From Albula goreensis (lineage: Eukaryota > Chordata > Actinopteri > Albuliformes > Albulidae): 64,000 nucleotides of DNA. The DNA lies in NCBI GenBank assembly GCA_022829145.1, contig CM040749.1, positions 20,545,987 to 20,609,986 on the forward strand, in the 5' to 3' direction. Made by a program: the position numbers and the translations under genes. Of the stretch, positions 1-12,479 are shown piece by piece (within the stretch, counting starts at the first letter, position 1; the number at the start of each line of letters is the position of its first letter). The notes under the pieces are model-generated. The model was given only the letters and a program-made list of their open reading frames with translations. It had not been told where the DNA came from and did not search any database.

Positions 1-2130
1 TTTAAGATGACTATGAGTCCGACAATGAGACCTGGGTTCATTATTTGTAATGCATCTGCGTAGGAGGGATATACAATGCACAGGCAGGATCTCTACAATT
101 ATGCATGACAGCACCGAAGACATCTTCAGGCAGGATCTTCCATTCCAAGATCAGCAGCAAATCTTTTTAAGTGGGCTGTTATTTCAACCATCTTTGTCAT
201 GTTACAGTCATAAACATTTTATATGCAGTGTCAGATTTGTTGAGTATTCACCCTGTGTGTACCTTTATAGGTCTTAGCACAAAATGATGTATACATTGCA
301 AATTTATAAAAACAAACATGATTTAACATGCAATTTTGCTGGTCCAGTCCTCATTTTTATTTGTTTAACACTGTAGTGTATGTAAAAAAGATTGAATGGC
401 TCGGAAAAGGTAAGCAGGATAACATGGCCTCATGTGAGAGCCAGAGGGTCCTGATCACTGTATGACCTTGTTTCATGATGTAAAATGCCTTTGCTGATCT
501 AAGGGCAGATTAGCAGGGAGAAAATCTGTTTGAGAAGGGCCCTGGGATTGCTTGATTTGGAAGAGAGACTGACAAAATGGACTAGACACATTGCTCAACC
601 ACACATAGATTTTGCATATCATGTTGTGTTTGTCTGTAAAGGTTTATTGATGCCACCTACAACCGAAATAATCCATCACATAAGCTCCTTACTTTATGTG
701 CAATCTCTTGGGTTTATTTATTTATTTTTTGTATGTAATCACACCCAAAACCAGCATTCACTTATACATTGAACAATCAGAGTTGTTCATTACCAGATAC
801 CAGATTAATCTTGCAAGATCAAAAATGCATTTTAAAATGGTAAAACATGTTTTTACTCCTCTGTTTTTTGATAGGTGATCAATGGTACATCATATTTATC
901 AATGCTGCAGAACGAAAACACAAATAGGATATTGTATTAAAATAAACAACATTTGAAGAGAAAGGCATAAACATTGGTCTATCTAGATCCAAGTCCCAAA
1001 ATGTCAATTCATACTTGCAAAGATACATTTGACATTTGTATTATAATATGGGTATTGCTGTGGGTATCTGTGTTTGCTCTTAGATACAGAATGCAACCGA
1101 TTATTAGCTCCCTTTGTAATATGGCAAACAGAAGAAATATTTTATCTCATACGCTATGTATTCATCTTGGGAGATGGATGATGTTTTCACTTGAAAACTT
1201 TAAAAGGTCCTTGTTGAGATGGTTTGGAAAGTGAAATAAGGGAGACATTGAACTGAGCATTATGTTTTCATAGTGTTTTGTAATCTTCTGTGATTACATA
1301 ACAGAAGAGAATATGATCCCTTATTAATAGAGATGTGGTCAACACAGTTAATCAGATTTTGGTAACCTCTGGTTACATTACACTGCTCTGTAGAGGAGCA
1401 TTATTGAAAAAATGTACAGCACTCTACCTTAATAACTTGCTGCAGTTGGGGGTCCATTAAAAATGTGCACATTTTTTTCATTTCATAAAGTTCATTCAGT
1501 TTTTCATTTTTCTCTTTTTGACACTGTTTCATTCACTGTTCACAAGCACAAGTTATCCAAATTTGGTAGCTGCGGAGGCCCAAGTTATCATGCTGGTGGT
1601 GAAGGTTATTATTTTTGCCATTGATCTCATAGACACTGCTTTAAAATTGGCCTGTCATTGGCAATCTTGACAACAGCAATTAAGGGCTAAAAGTGGGCCC
1701 AGCAATTGTAGGAACAGATTTTAAGCATGATATATTAGTAATCAAAAACTCTGATATCGATCTACCAATAGCCTACTTTTGTTTATAGTACAGAGATAGA
1801 TTTCACAAGTTATTATAGACTTCTTATTGGAAAATGTAAGTGAACATAATGCCCATGCAACACAGATTTAGTTGGTTAGCGTTTGGATGGTCAAATCTTT
1901 ATAGCTCATTTTGAGCACATCTTTATTTGTAAATTATGGTAATGTATTGACTAAACTGCCAGTAATAACATTTTTTAAAAAGTATTACATTACATTAACT
2001 TGAATGAAATACCTTACCGTGAAAGAGTATAACTTATGTGATGAAATTTATTCGAAATTTAATGGTTAATAGGTTATACAAAACGATTCAACAGCTCTAT
2101 ATAGTATCGTTCTTGACAAGTTGAGAGTTT
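1..2130. other. Intergenic DNA upstream of max, with a possible gene end at the window edge
   Basis: No convincing gene is seen; the short open frames look like chance. At the extreme left edge, bases 7-50 on the plus strand follow a pyrimidine-rich stretch ending in AAG. They read DDYESDNETWVHYL and then TAA, if the first Asp codon is completed across a splice. An AATAAA lies at 941-946. Together these could be the last exon and 3' UTR of a plus-strand gene lying mostly outside the window, but this is weak evidence. The rest is AT-rich with no repeat recognised. Confidence 0.3.
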
Positions 2131-2134
2131 TATC

Positions 2135-2485
2135 CACGTGTCTCTGTCATGGCCCCTTCGCTGTACTACATATCCCATATGCACGGTAGCCTTTACGTTA
2201 ACTGGAAGCGCCTGGCAGAAAGGGTTTCTAGGATATGTTGTATAATCAGCAATCGCACCAAGACGAGAACAATGCGGACTTCAATAAAGTAGAACTACAA
2301 CTCCCATGTAAATAGTAAGTGTCGCACATGGCTTCTGAAACGCCTTCTGAAGGGGTCACGTGTGAATACGTTGATCTCGTTTCGTCCCGACTGCGAGAGG
2401 CTCGCTTATTTGTTCATTTCGTTTAGGTTTATATCCCGTTTTTGTTTTAGCTATTCTTTTATTAGATTCAATATTTCACCGAAGA
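2135..2485 (+). promoter_or_regulatory. max: max promoter and 5' UTR region
   Basis: This CpG-containing stretch precedes the max start codon. Seen directly: two CACGTG E-boxes (2135-2140 and 2357-2362, the second inside GTCACGTG), and two matches to the vertebrate core-promoter word ACTAYRNNNCCCR (2165-2177 and 2294-2306), which is associated with ZNF143-type promoters. There is no TATA box at a useful distance. CACGTG is the site bound by MYC/MAX and by USF/TFE factors, so autoregulation is possible, but that is inference. The transcription start is not determined; the 5' UTR probably begins around 2370-2420. Confidence 0.6.
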
Positions 2486-5400
2486 ATGAGCGATAACGAT
2501 GACATCGAGGTCGACAGTGACGTAAGTAGCTGTTCACTTTCAGGTTTGGTCTTGTTCTAGTCTGTATTATCTAGCTTGTTAATTCTTGAAAATAAAACGC
2601 CTCTGCTCTGTTTTGAGCTTTTACTGATGGGTGGCTGCTAGCTAGCGAACTAAACTGTGAGGAGCAGAGAGATCAGCAGTTAGCCTTTATTAGGGGGCAC
2701 TTTACCACATAGCTGAATAATATAATTAGTGAATTCTCCTGAAGCCAGCGACATTATTAGTCAACTAATTAATTTAGTGTTGGCCAGCTAGGTTGCAAAC
2801 TCGATTACACAGAAGAGCCTTCTAGCTAGCGTTGCATTGCTAACACATTGTACATAAATGACAAATAAACATTGCCATACTATCCCGTTGGTTAGCTGGT
2901 TAGTTACACATTTGCGTGGCTGTATTTAAATTCGGCTGTTTTTCATAGACAGGATGTAAGGATATTAATTAAACGTTTTCACGTGTTATGATTAGTTAAT
3001 TTAACATTTCTATTGGTTGGTACCACATAATGCAGGCACTAAATTTTACCTCCTTAGAAAGGATACGGGAATTCTTCCAATTGTTTATCTTGCTATAAAG
3101 CTAATATTCAGGGTAAATTGCAGATCCTGGTAATGCAGCAGCTCAACGAAGGACGACAGAGTACATAGCAACTGCAATATCCTTGCTGGATTTCTCGGTG
3201 GTAGCAAGAGAACACTAGCTAACGCAAGTGACAGAATGTGGAGGGGAGTTGAGAGTAGCCCAATCTGTCACCCCGTGTGTTTTATTTTATGAGTGATGCT
3301 AGATAGCTGGTTATCTGATTTAGTACACTACTTTTATTACGTTACTATTCATTTAGCGAAGCTATGTCGGTAGCTAGTTGGAGATGGCTAACATGCTGAA
3401 ACGTTTACTCCCAACCCACAAGCATCAGACAGATATTCATATGCCATTTTATATTTAATGTTGCTAGCAGTTAGCTAACGTTACCTATTTCATAAAGAAT
3501 GTCCAGTCACAGATATACTGGACGAGCTTGTCACAGTAAGGTTACCTTTAACGTCTTGTTGACCACTTGAAGAACCTGATCTCATGAAAGAATCAAGTGT
3601 CTGGAAGCGGTGACCCAGCTAACGTTAGTCAAGTCAGCTACCGCTAATGTAACGCAATGTGCATCTGTAAGTAGCTAGCGATAACAGACGGCGCTTTTGA
3701 TTTTTTGCAGTAAGAATAGTACCGAACTAACGCCAGCTAGAATAATCAGTTCTTGCACAAAGGGAAATAAGAGAACACTTAATCAATAAAACCGAATATA
3801 TAAGCAGTTGCATAGCAAGGAGCTACCTAGCATTGGGATAACCTGAGGCAAACGACAGTATTGAGTCATTCCACATAAATTCAAATTGGAATGTGCGAAA
3901 TTTTAAAAACCTTTATCTTTAAAATCTTAACAAGCTGATCACACGGGTTGTTATTAAATTAGGATATCACTCTCACGAACTCACTGAAAGACAGTTTGGA
4001 GTTTAAAAATAATCTGGCATTATATTAAGCGATATGTAGCATGACCCAGGTCCGGCATTAGGGATGCGGTTACTGCAGACACTAGACAACCGTGTCCTCT
4101 TGCTGCAGGGTGGCGCTGAAGTCGCTGTGGCTGGGCCTCTTCCTGTAGGCCTCAAGCCATATCAGATCCAGTGGTTTTTTCTCAGTTCAGTTTGTACATT
4201 TAAAAACGACCATTTTATTCGTTTTCATTTAATACATTTTATGTTAACAGCGGACTTGTTCATCTAATTTCTGGGAATTGAACACAAACGTAGGAAGATT
4301 GAGTGGTTTGACCGATGCGATCCTATCATGATGGTGATGTTCAGTAATCAATACCGTGTTAATTCGGGCTAACCCGCAGCGGATTTCTGAATTTCTTGAC
4401 CTCGCCATTATTAAATTGGAAGAATTACAGTCGCTGATGCTGGTGTAAATTGGGAAAAATACATTCTCAAAGCACATAAATATGGAAGTAAATGGGAACT
4501 GAGAAATGCGTTTTAATTTACCGTTAAAATTAGGATAAATGTATGCCCTCAAAAAAAAAGACATGAACTAGTCTAGAGTGTTTAGATAATTGTTTGTAAC
4601 TGTAATGGTTATATCGAACAATTCTGTTGCGAACGGTTGCAGGAGTAATTGCATGCCTAAAATTGACTGTCGTATAATGCACTAGTTGATGGCAAAATAC
4701 TACGGTGCCGAAGATAGCAGTGATCTAGTGACCTTAACAGGGCTGCGGCAGACCCTGCATTGTCTACCGAATATGCCCCTGCGCACTGGCAGGACTTTAC
4801 ATCCAAATCATCAAATATATTTACTGATTTTGAGTGTGGTTCGCCTTTACAGTGAAACCAAACACGTGTCCCATTGTGTATAATGGAAAAAAAGAAGGCT
4901 TTAAATTTAACAAAAGTTTTCATATCCGTGCATTATGTCACCTTCAGTTTTTTTTGCACACACATTGACGCATAACACACCATACCTACATGTTCGTTTC
5001 AGAAATACAAATTTTCTGTCTGGCCGGCTGAGATTTAATGAGTTTAGAGTTCAAATACATGCAGCAAGTTTGGATAGAATGACTTACTAAAGAAACCAGT
5101 CACTGTTAATTCTGTCAAGCACATTTAAATTTCATTGGTGTTTTTTTCCCATGTCCATAATTTTTATTACATTGCACACTCAAATTGTATATTACTTTGG
5201 TGAGGCTTCATCAGAAGTAGATGTGCACAAGTACATATTGGAACCCAAGTCATGCTGTTTGGTTGCATTGGTTCTTTGGTTGTCATGCTCGAACAAGTCT
5301 ATTAAATGTCTTGCTGTTGAGGTTCCACACATTAATTTGCACACTATACCTTAAAGTTCTTCAGAGTTGTAGCATGGGAAACTTCAGAAAGAAAATTTGG

Positions 5401-8400
5401 AGATCAAGCTGAATACAGCTCAGTATATCAATGGTATGAAATTGTGAACATGCATCAGCCTGCATTTTACATAGTTTTTGATGGAATGGTACTTAAATTG
5501 AAGTGGTAAAATAATGAGTCCATTTTGGAGGTTGTATTCAGCAAGCAAACAAGTTCCATCAATAATTAGTTTCTGGCTTATGCCCTGAATTCACATACCA
5601 CATAGATGGCATTTTGGCTCTTGAACTAAATACGATAGATGTAAAACTTTTGTGTGCAGAAAAAAATGAATTACTTGAAATTTTAATCAGTTTGTCTTAA
5701 CTTTACATTGACATAATGTTTACTGTTTGTTCCATTTTACAAACCTTACTTAAAGCAGCATTACAGTGGTTCTCTTTTGTGGGTAGAATAGCATAACTGA
5801 CCCTTGAAAATAGAGTCTAATTTTAAAATGTACAGTTATACTGAGGGTTGTATATGGTTTATACAACACATCTCTGGGGTACCTGCCAGTTACAACTGTA
5901 AAATTACAAAAAAAAAACATTTTCAAGCTGTCTGGCAAACATGATTAACCAACCTTGTTATTAAGACTAGTTTTTATACTAGAAACACTATTTTTAATCT
6001 CAAGGATGATCAATCATGTTTGCCAGACAGCTTGAACATGTTTTTTTTTTTTTGTAATTTTACAGTATTTTGAAAAGTTTAACAGCCATTGTTTAGCGCT
6101 ATCATTTTTGGAACAGAGTTTGAAATCTAAAAAACCCTTAGTGCTTAAAATGCATTCATTTATTACCCTGAGTATTCCATCTCTGAGGTGCTGCTGTAAT
6201 TTCATCACACTAAAACAAGCCACACACGTTTATGGATTGCTGTCAATTCTCCCTCACAGTCACTAAACTATCCTTCTGCTTGTGACCTGTAATCACAGGT
6301 TTAAATCTGCAAACCCTTGTTAAATATCCCCCCACTATGAATGCCATTGCTCTGCATTTTTTTTATTTTTATGATGCAATTTTTTAACTCAACTACATTA
6401 ACATTTGCAGAGGTTTTTGAACCAAAAGGCAAGTGGTCACAAAGACAATGCATGCTGATAAAGTTTTTATTTATTCCCTCTGTTAATTAAAACTACAGAG
6501 CACCTTGATGTGGCCTATGGTCATGAAATTAACAAATCGATAAAGAAGTTGGCCTAATGCATGAAACAAAATGGCTTGATTCTCTTTAATGTTGAGAAAT
6601 AATGCTACAATAGTAGTTAATCACAGATTAATATTTTTGCTTGACAGAAAATATTGAATTATTTGTAGGAATACCCATTGTTTTTCTTTTTAAATATGAT
6701 ACACATTTGTGCTTCTTATGCTTTGTGTAGTAGATAATTGCATACCTCACACTCTTTATTGGAACATCAGTTGTATGAACAATTTTAAGGATTTGAAAGT
6801 TAGCACCACAGAAAAATATGAGCTGATGTTGATGCATGATTTTTCCTATGCTGTCTGAACAACCTCAACTAATTTAAACAGTTATTGTATCTGTATTCTG
6901 ATGTGTAATGTAATGTGAAGAAAATATCAAGACCAAAATAAAGAAAAGGAAGCAGTAGTAGTTTTTGTAAAATAGATGTGTTGAGTAAAAGATAAACCAA
7001 GGACTTACCTATGAGTTGGTTCTGTTATGTCCTTGCTGATGTGAGCAGTTGTTGCAGTTTCATCTGTTTTTCTGAATAGCTGTGTCCTGCTCTGTCTGAT
7101 AATGTGCTGTAAAGTTTTATTCTGGACCTTTTTTTGTTTGGCTTTTCCTTCGGATGTAAATTTATGCAAAACCTAACAACCGATAATTACAAAGGCCACA
7201 CATTACAGTCACATGTTCTGGAGTTGTACATCTGAGAGAATATTCAAAAATCATGCATTACTAAACAGGGTAAATACAGTTATTAAAGTTGATTTGAATT
7301 CATATGTGTTTCTTGTGTGTAAGATGTTTTTGTGGGATTCTATCAGATCATCAGATATTAAAAATTACACGTGAGCCTGTGTTTTTAACTTCATATACTG
7401 CATTTGTCCAACAATAAATTATGAATTTAGAGGAATCGGCTAGATACTAGTGAGAAAATCTGAAAAGCATATTATTGTGTGAATTGGTAAATTCAGTTTG
7501 CTATATACACTTGCATGTTTATTGGGTGTGTATTACAAACACACTAAAATATTTAAAACTAAAAAAACTACTTGTACTGATCTAAGGCCAACTGAATGCC
7601 ATATTATGTGCAGGAGCTACCCTAACAGTCCAGTTCTGGCAAATTATGTGAATTGTTTAGAGATTATCTGAAATTCATAGTCTTCATTCCAATGTAGTAA
7701 GGAAAATGGAAACAAATATTTTACTTTGCCTATGCACCTTTGGTTCTTGGCTTTCTAGATGTATGGAAATTGGATTATGTGGCCTTGTTCAACACCAAAT
7801 TCTGCTGCAACAATAGATCACTTATGTAGCAATGCATATGTTTCCACGTTATTTAGTATTGTCCACGGTTCATCTGTTCATTCAGTAATTTGTTTAAAGG
7901 TGATTTCTACTGTAGAATGCTGAATATAGTTATCTTCTGTGTAAACACACAGCTCAAACAGGAAACCTTTTGACACCCTCTCTGTTATCTGGCCTGCTTT
8001 CTAAAATGAGTCTTTAATAATAATTATAATGGCTGAGTGTCAAATTGTTCGACAAAATAAAAATAATAAATTAATTTGAGATGATGTGCTGGACCGGAGG
8101 GGAAAAAAAAATATTTTTAAAGGCCAGTCATATTTCTGATTTGTTGTTTAAGAATTATAGAAAATTAAATAGCCATGTATATTTGGTTTTAGTGTTGATT
8201 TGTAACATAGTTTGTCTCGCATTTGGTTGTAAAAATAACAAGCAAAATGGCAACATTTATAATTTGCTCTGATCAAAATATATAAAACATTTTTTTTTCT
8301 TTTTTTTTTTGCATTGGGTAATTTGTTAAAGGTATTTAATATTTAGAGTTTTTATATAGTATCATATATACAGCAACATCATTTCATGGAGTATTCAAAT

Positions 8401-11400
8401 ACATTTAAGTGCAGGCAGGACATTGCTACACATTTCACAAGAATTTGTATGCAAATTGTAATTTGCGTTACAGACCTTCTGTGCAAAACATGATTTCCAT
8501 CCCTGATTGTACTTTAGTATAACTTCCTCTAGACAGTATTTATCCTAATTTTTATATCTGATTGCTGTAGAAAGCTACATCTTTGTGTACCTGGCAGAAA
8601 CCTACCAATGTTGGTAGGAAGGGAGTGTAACTATGGAAAAATGCTGTATTGTAACACAGATAGGCTAACTTCTATCTTCATCGATATGTAAACTGGACTA
8701 GAAAGCAAGTTAAGTGTAATCAGATGTCAAATTAGTAAGCAAAAAAAAAATCTGAGGTGACATTTTCAGGTCACTTCAAAATATCGTAAATGAAGTTTCC
8801 ACCCTAGCCCTGTTTGCAGCTAACAGAATAATACATAAACCAAATGGATAACTAGGTAAGCCAGTTTATTAAAGAAGTAGTTGAACCCTGTCTCACTAGT
8901 TCACTATCTAGCTGGCTACCCATCCTTTTACCTCATAAAACAGATTTGCACAAGTGCAGGTTTAAATCTTTTGGTTATGTAGTTGCATTTGTAAGCCAAC
9001 TTTCAAATGTTCAAAATTGTATTCTCTAGCAATTGTGCTAGAGGTTGTAGAATTGTTATTTCTGTATGCTCCTCCATTTTCAGGCAGACAAACGGGCACA
9101 TCACAATGCGCTGGAGCGCAAGCGTAGGGACCACATCAAAGACAGCTTCCATAGTTTACGGGATTCTGTGCCTGCCTTGCAAGGAGAAAAGGTGAGTGCT
9201 CATCTGGAACTAGCAATCTGGTGATTATGAGAACCTTCATTATAAAATCATGGTTACTGGAGGGCGCTAAGTCTGTAGCAAGAGTGTGACCTGTTTGTGG
9301 TGGATCTGCTCAGAACAAATAACCCAAGTTGAGGTTTCTTCATTCAGCCATCTGAGGTAACATATTCACAGGTTTAAGTTTCTCTGAATTATACTCTTCA
9401 TAAGCTACAGAAGATACACTCAGCTTGGGCCCTCAAGGCCGGCAGTGCTGTTTGTTTTCTTATGTAACTGATGTTGATTGATGAATTCAACTGAATGGCA
9501 AGTGTACTCACATGGTGTTCAAAATAAGTCCCTGATGGGAGGAGAGGATTGAAAACCAGCAGCGCTACTAGCCCAAAAGGCCAGACTTGAACATCCCTGG
9601 TCTAGGGTGACCAGATAATCCAAAACTGGGACAAGTGTGTATATCATTTTTTCAAAGCTATCTGCAGTAGAATAATAAAAATCATCTAGAATAAACAGAA
9701 TTGCACTGATAAACAAAAATATTCAATTGAATAAACTGAATTGCACTGATAAACAAAAAAACAACCATTAGAAAAACAGGCTCATATGTGACTATTTTTA
9801 AAACCCGGGCATTTAAGGGGACAAATGGCTGAAACCAGGACATATTGATATATTTTTGCCTCGGGACTTTTTCACTCGGGACACCGGGACAGACTTACTA
9901 AAAGTGGGACTGTCCCGGGTGAACCAGGACGTCTGGTCACCCTGTCCTGGTCATATGGCTCAGTTTACTCAGACAAATACCTTTACATTCAGTATGACTG
10001 TGAGATTGTTTATTCTTGATTATTTGAACAATACAAAGCACTGCTGGTTCAAGGCACCGCTTTCAGTTACAAATTCTGAATATTTTTATACAGCGTCAAA
10101 AGTGCATCTGCTTTCCTGCTTATTCCAGCAAGCTTTTCTAATAAAGCAGGGTGAAACCAACTGGGTCAGCAGATACTAATGAAAAATTAATAAGCAGGAA
10201 GATAATCCAATATGGATCCTCCACAGTACATGCTTTTGGACATGATTATTAAATTAGTTCCATCTCTCTTTTGCTGCATATTTTTGTAGTGGATGTCCAT
10301 ATGCATAAGCTCCATCAGCATATGAGTTACCCCCCCTCTAAATTCTCTGAGTGGTCATGTCACTCTTTTCTTTCCATCACAGTGCAGGATTGATTCAGAG
10401 TTTTGCCATCTGGACATGCAGTGTGCTTGCAGGGTTTATCTCCCTCAGACAGGGGTATGAAAGATGCCACCCATTTCTGAGCACAGGAAGAGCAATGGGG
10501 AGGGACACAGCAAATGCTGCCAAGGCCAAAATAGGGGTGGGATCTCTGGGTAGAACCAAGAGGGTGTGAAAAAAAGCATCTTGAAGGAAATTAGTTGCCT
10601 TTTCCTTGTTTTTCCAAATGATGACAAGGAAATGTATGTTTTTGTTGGTATTTTGTTAAATGACATTTCCACCCTGGCTCTCGAGTTTTGATGTTGCAGC
10701 CTTCTTTGGTCTTTTGTTTCTGCCAGTGCAGTAAATCTTCCACTCAGACCTCAGTTCACAGAGACAAAACAAATTATGCCACACTTCCTAGTCAAATTGA
10801 CCAAAGGACTTCATTTATATATAAAAAATAGGCTATGATTACTATTAAACTGATCGAATCCATTTGAAGTATCATGTATCAGAAAGTTTTACTCAAGGAC
10901 TCATTGTATATTGAACAATGCCATATGTGATTTAGTGCTGGATTAGATGCAACTTTTTCCACTGTGTTGCTACTTGAGGAATAGTTCTGTATGTGCAAGT
11001 AGTGTTTTGCCTGAAACAGTTTAAAACTGTGATTTAAGCATTTTGGTGTTTTTTCAATAAAGAAACTCACTTTAAATACCTCCCCTAAAAATCTGGCATA
11101 AAATAAATGTAGTGCAAAACAAAATTCCACCCTAATTACTTGAGTGTAATTGTATCGGAAGATTATTTGACAATAATGTACCATGACCATTTTATAAACA
11201 TGCAACATGATGCCAGTATTTAGCAACCATGTGATGATGTAATGGGGACAGTGCAGCCTTGCGTCATGTTTTAGTTTGTAATTTGTTGCTGACAGCAATC
11301 TATCAAACAGGCTTCCAGAGCTCAAATCCTAGACAAAGCCACAGAATACATCCAGTACATGAGACGGAAAAACCACACACACCAGCAGGACATTGACGAT

Positions 11401-12479
11401 CTGAAAAGGCAGAACGCTCTGCTGGAGCAGCAAGGTAAGTGGGCTAGTTTTGTCAGTGGGGGCCTCATTTACTCACAGAATGCATTCAGAATTTTGTGTG
11501 TGCAAATGGTCAGGCAAAGCACACAATTTTATCAGTGGGATATTTCCATAGCAGTGCTTGCAAATTAAGGCATACTCTAAAGCCTGCAAACCACAATTTT
11601 CTCATGGGTGAATAGCATTGCTTGAGGGCAGATCAGCAGCCCTTGTTCTCTGAACATTGAATGACACTTTATAATAAACTTAAAAGTTTCTAAGTGCCTG
11701 TTATCTATGTGAAAAGTGATTCTCTTTGAATGTAAATCATTACATATGTCAGTACTGTTTGCAGGTGGATCAATTACAGTAATGTTAAAATATAAAGGAT
11801 AAATAGTAACCATTTGTCTGCATCCACGTGTTAACTCAGACAACACTTTTGAAAAGGTTCTGAAAATATGTTTTACAGGGAGATTGTTCCATCAGAAAGG
11901 GTAAACTGCTGAACCCCACATTGTAGGCCACTTAATTTTCAAATATTAATGAAAATACTAAGTATTCTGTTTTGAGTATATTATGAATCTTACTGAATGT
12001 GCAGACATTAACTGGTAAAAAGTTGAATGCATATCAATTCAACATATTATCTACCATAAATATGATATACAAAAACTCTAATTACAGACCTTTTTGATTA
12101 GTTAAATTATTTAGAAACTGTGCAATAGGATATATTTGATTACCCCATACACACTAAAAAAGAGAATCATTTCCAACCTCTTCTTTAAAACAGGGTAAGT
12201 TGACATTTGAGACACAGGATGTTTTTTGCAGTCTTCTGTCTGTATCAATTTGTTCCTGTTTTGGGTTCTCCCATGCCTCCCTCCATTGCAGTTCGTGCTC
12301 TGGAGAAGGCCAAGGGCCACACCCAGCTCCAGGCCAGCTACTCCTCATCTGACAGTAGCTTGTACACCAACCCGAAGGGCAGTGCCGTGTCAGCCTTTGA
12401 CGGGGGGTCAGACTCCAGCTCTGAGTCCGAGCCAGAGGAACCACCCAACAGAAAGAAGCTGCGTGTGGAGGCCAGCTAG
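2486..12479 (+). CDS. max: MAX, bHLH-leucine zipper dimerisation partner of MYC
   Basis: MAX dimerises with MYC, MXD and MNT proteins and binds CACGTG in the nucleus. Coding exons: 2486-2521, 9084-9191, 11311-11434 and 12292-12479, all with GT-AG borders and compatible phases, giving 151 residues. That equals the short (p21) mammalian isoform. Seen: acidic N-terminus [12 protein letters not shown]; basic region with the E-box-reading residues H19, E23 and R27 in [10 protein letters not shown]; helix-loop-helix to about residue 67; leucine zipper about 68-93 ([16 protein letters not shown]); Ser-rich acidic stretch [11 protein letters not shown]-terminal [10 protein letters not shown] nuclear signal. 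Mammals have an optional 27-nt exon (EEQPRFQSA) after exon 1; I could not find it in the 6.5-kb first intron. Identity with mammalian MAX is very high across the bHLHZ. Confidence 0.98.
2630..3740. repeat. Cluster of GCTAGC / TAACGTTA words after the max first exon
   Basis: This is a dispersed word cluster, not a tandem array. Examples: GCTAGCTAGC 2637-2646, TCTAGCTAGCG near 2821-2831, TTAGCTAACGTTA 3471-3483, AGCTAACGTTAG 3617-3628 and GTAGCTAGCG near 3671-3680, with many single TAGC/GCTA words between. The same words recur near two other transcription starts (about 23150-23420 and 57780-58270). Function unknown. Confidence 0.55.
5896..6065. mobile_element. Foldback (palindromic) element in max intron 1
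   Basis: Two arms of about 51-54 nt are near-perfect inverse complements. The left arm (5896-5946) starts CTGTAAAATTAC and ends CAAACATGATT; the right arm (6012-6065) starts AATCATGTTTG and ends GTAATTTTACAG. The arms differ mainly in homopolymer length (A10 against T13) and a few positions. The 65-nt spacer itself has CCTTG...CAAGG ends. This fits a small MITE-like foldback element or a young inverted duplication. No coding capacity and no clear target-site duplication were seen. Confidence 0.65.
9604..9943. mobile_element. Small inverted-repeat element (MITE-like), about 340 bp
   Basis: Lies in max intron 2. The ends are perfect 12-bp inverted repeats: AGGGTGACCAGA (9604-9615) and TCTGGTCACCCT (9932-9943). 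Inside, near the right end, are repeated GGGAC / GTCCC words (CGGGACACCGGGACAG, GGGACTGTCCCGGG) that can fold further. It has no open frame, so it is non-autonomous. I cannot assign the family; flanking direct repeats are unclear. Confidence 0.65.

Larger units (their letters stand above)
2522..9083 (+). other. max intron 1
   Basis: A 6.5-kb intron. Its first 1.2 kb (2630-3740) is crowded with GCTAGC, TTAGC and TAACGTTA words, described as a separate feature. A long foldback lies at 5896-6065. The rest (about 3.8-5.9 kb and 6.1-9.0 kb) is AT-rich with short homopolymer runs. I see no further exon or recognisable repeat family in it. Confidence 0.7.

Noticed and set aside
974-1234. 86-residue plus-strand frame with a hydrophobic stretch upstream of max
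   Set aside because: AT-rich, no splice context and no recognisable family; most likely a chance frame.
2659-2679. GAGGAGCAGAGAGATCAGCAG as the optional MAX exon (EEQ...)
   Set aside because: No AG acceptor directly before it and no GT donor after it; beyond EEQ the residues do not match PRFQSA.
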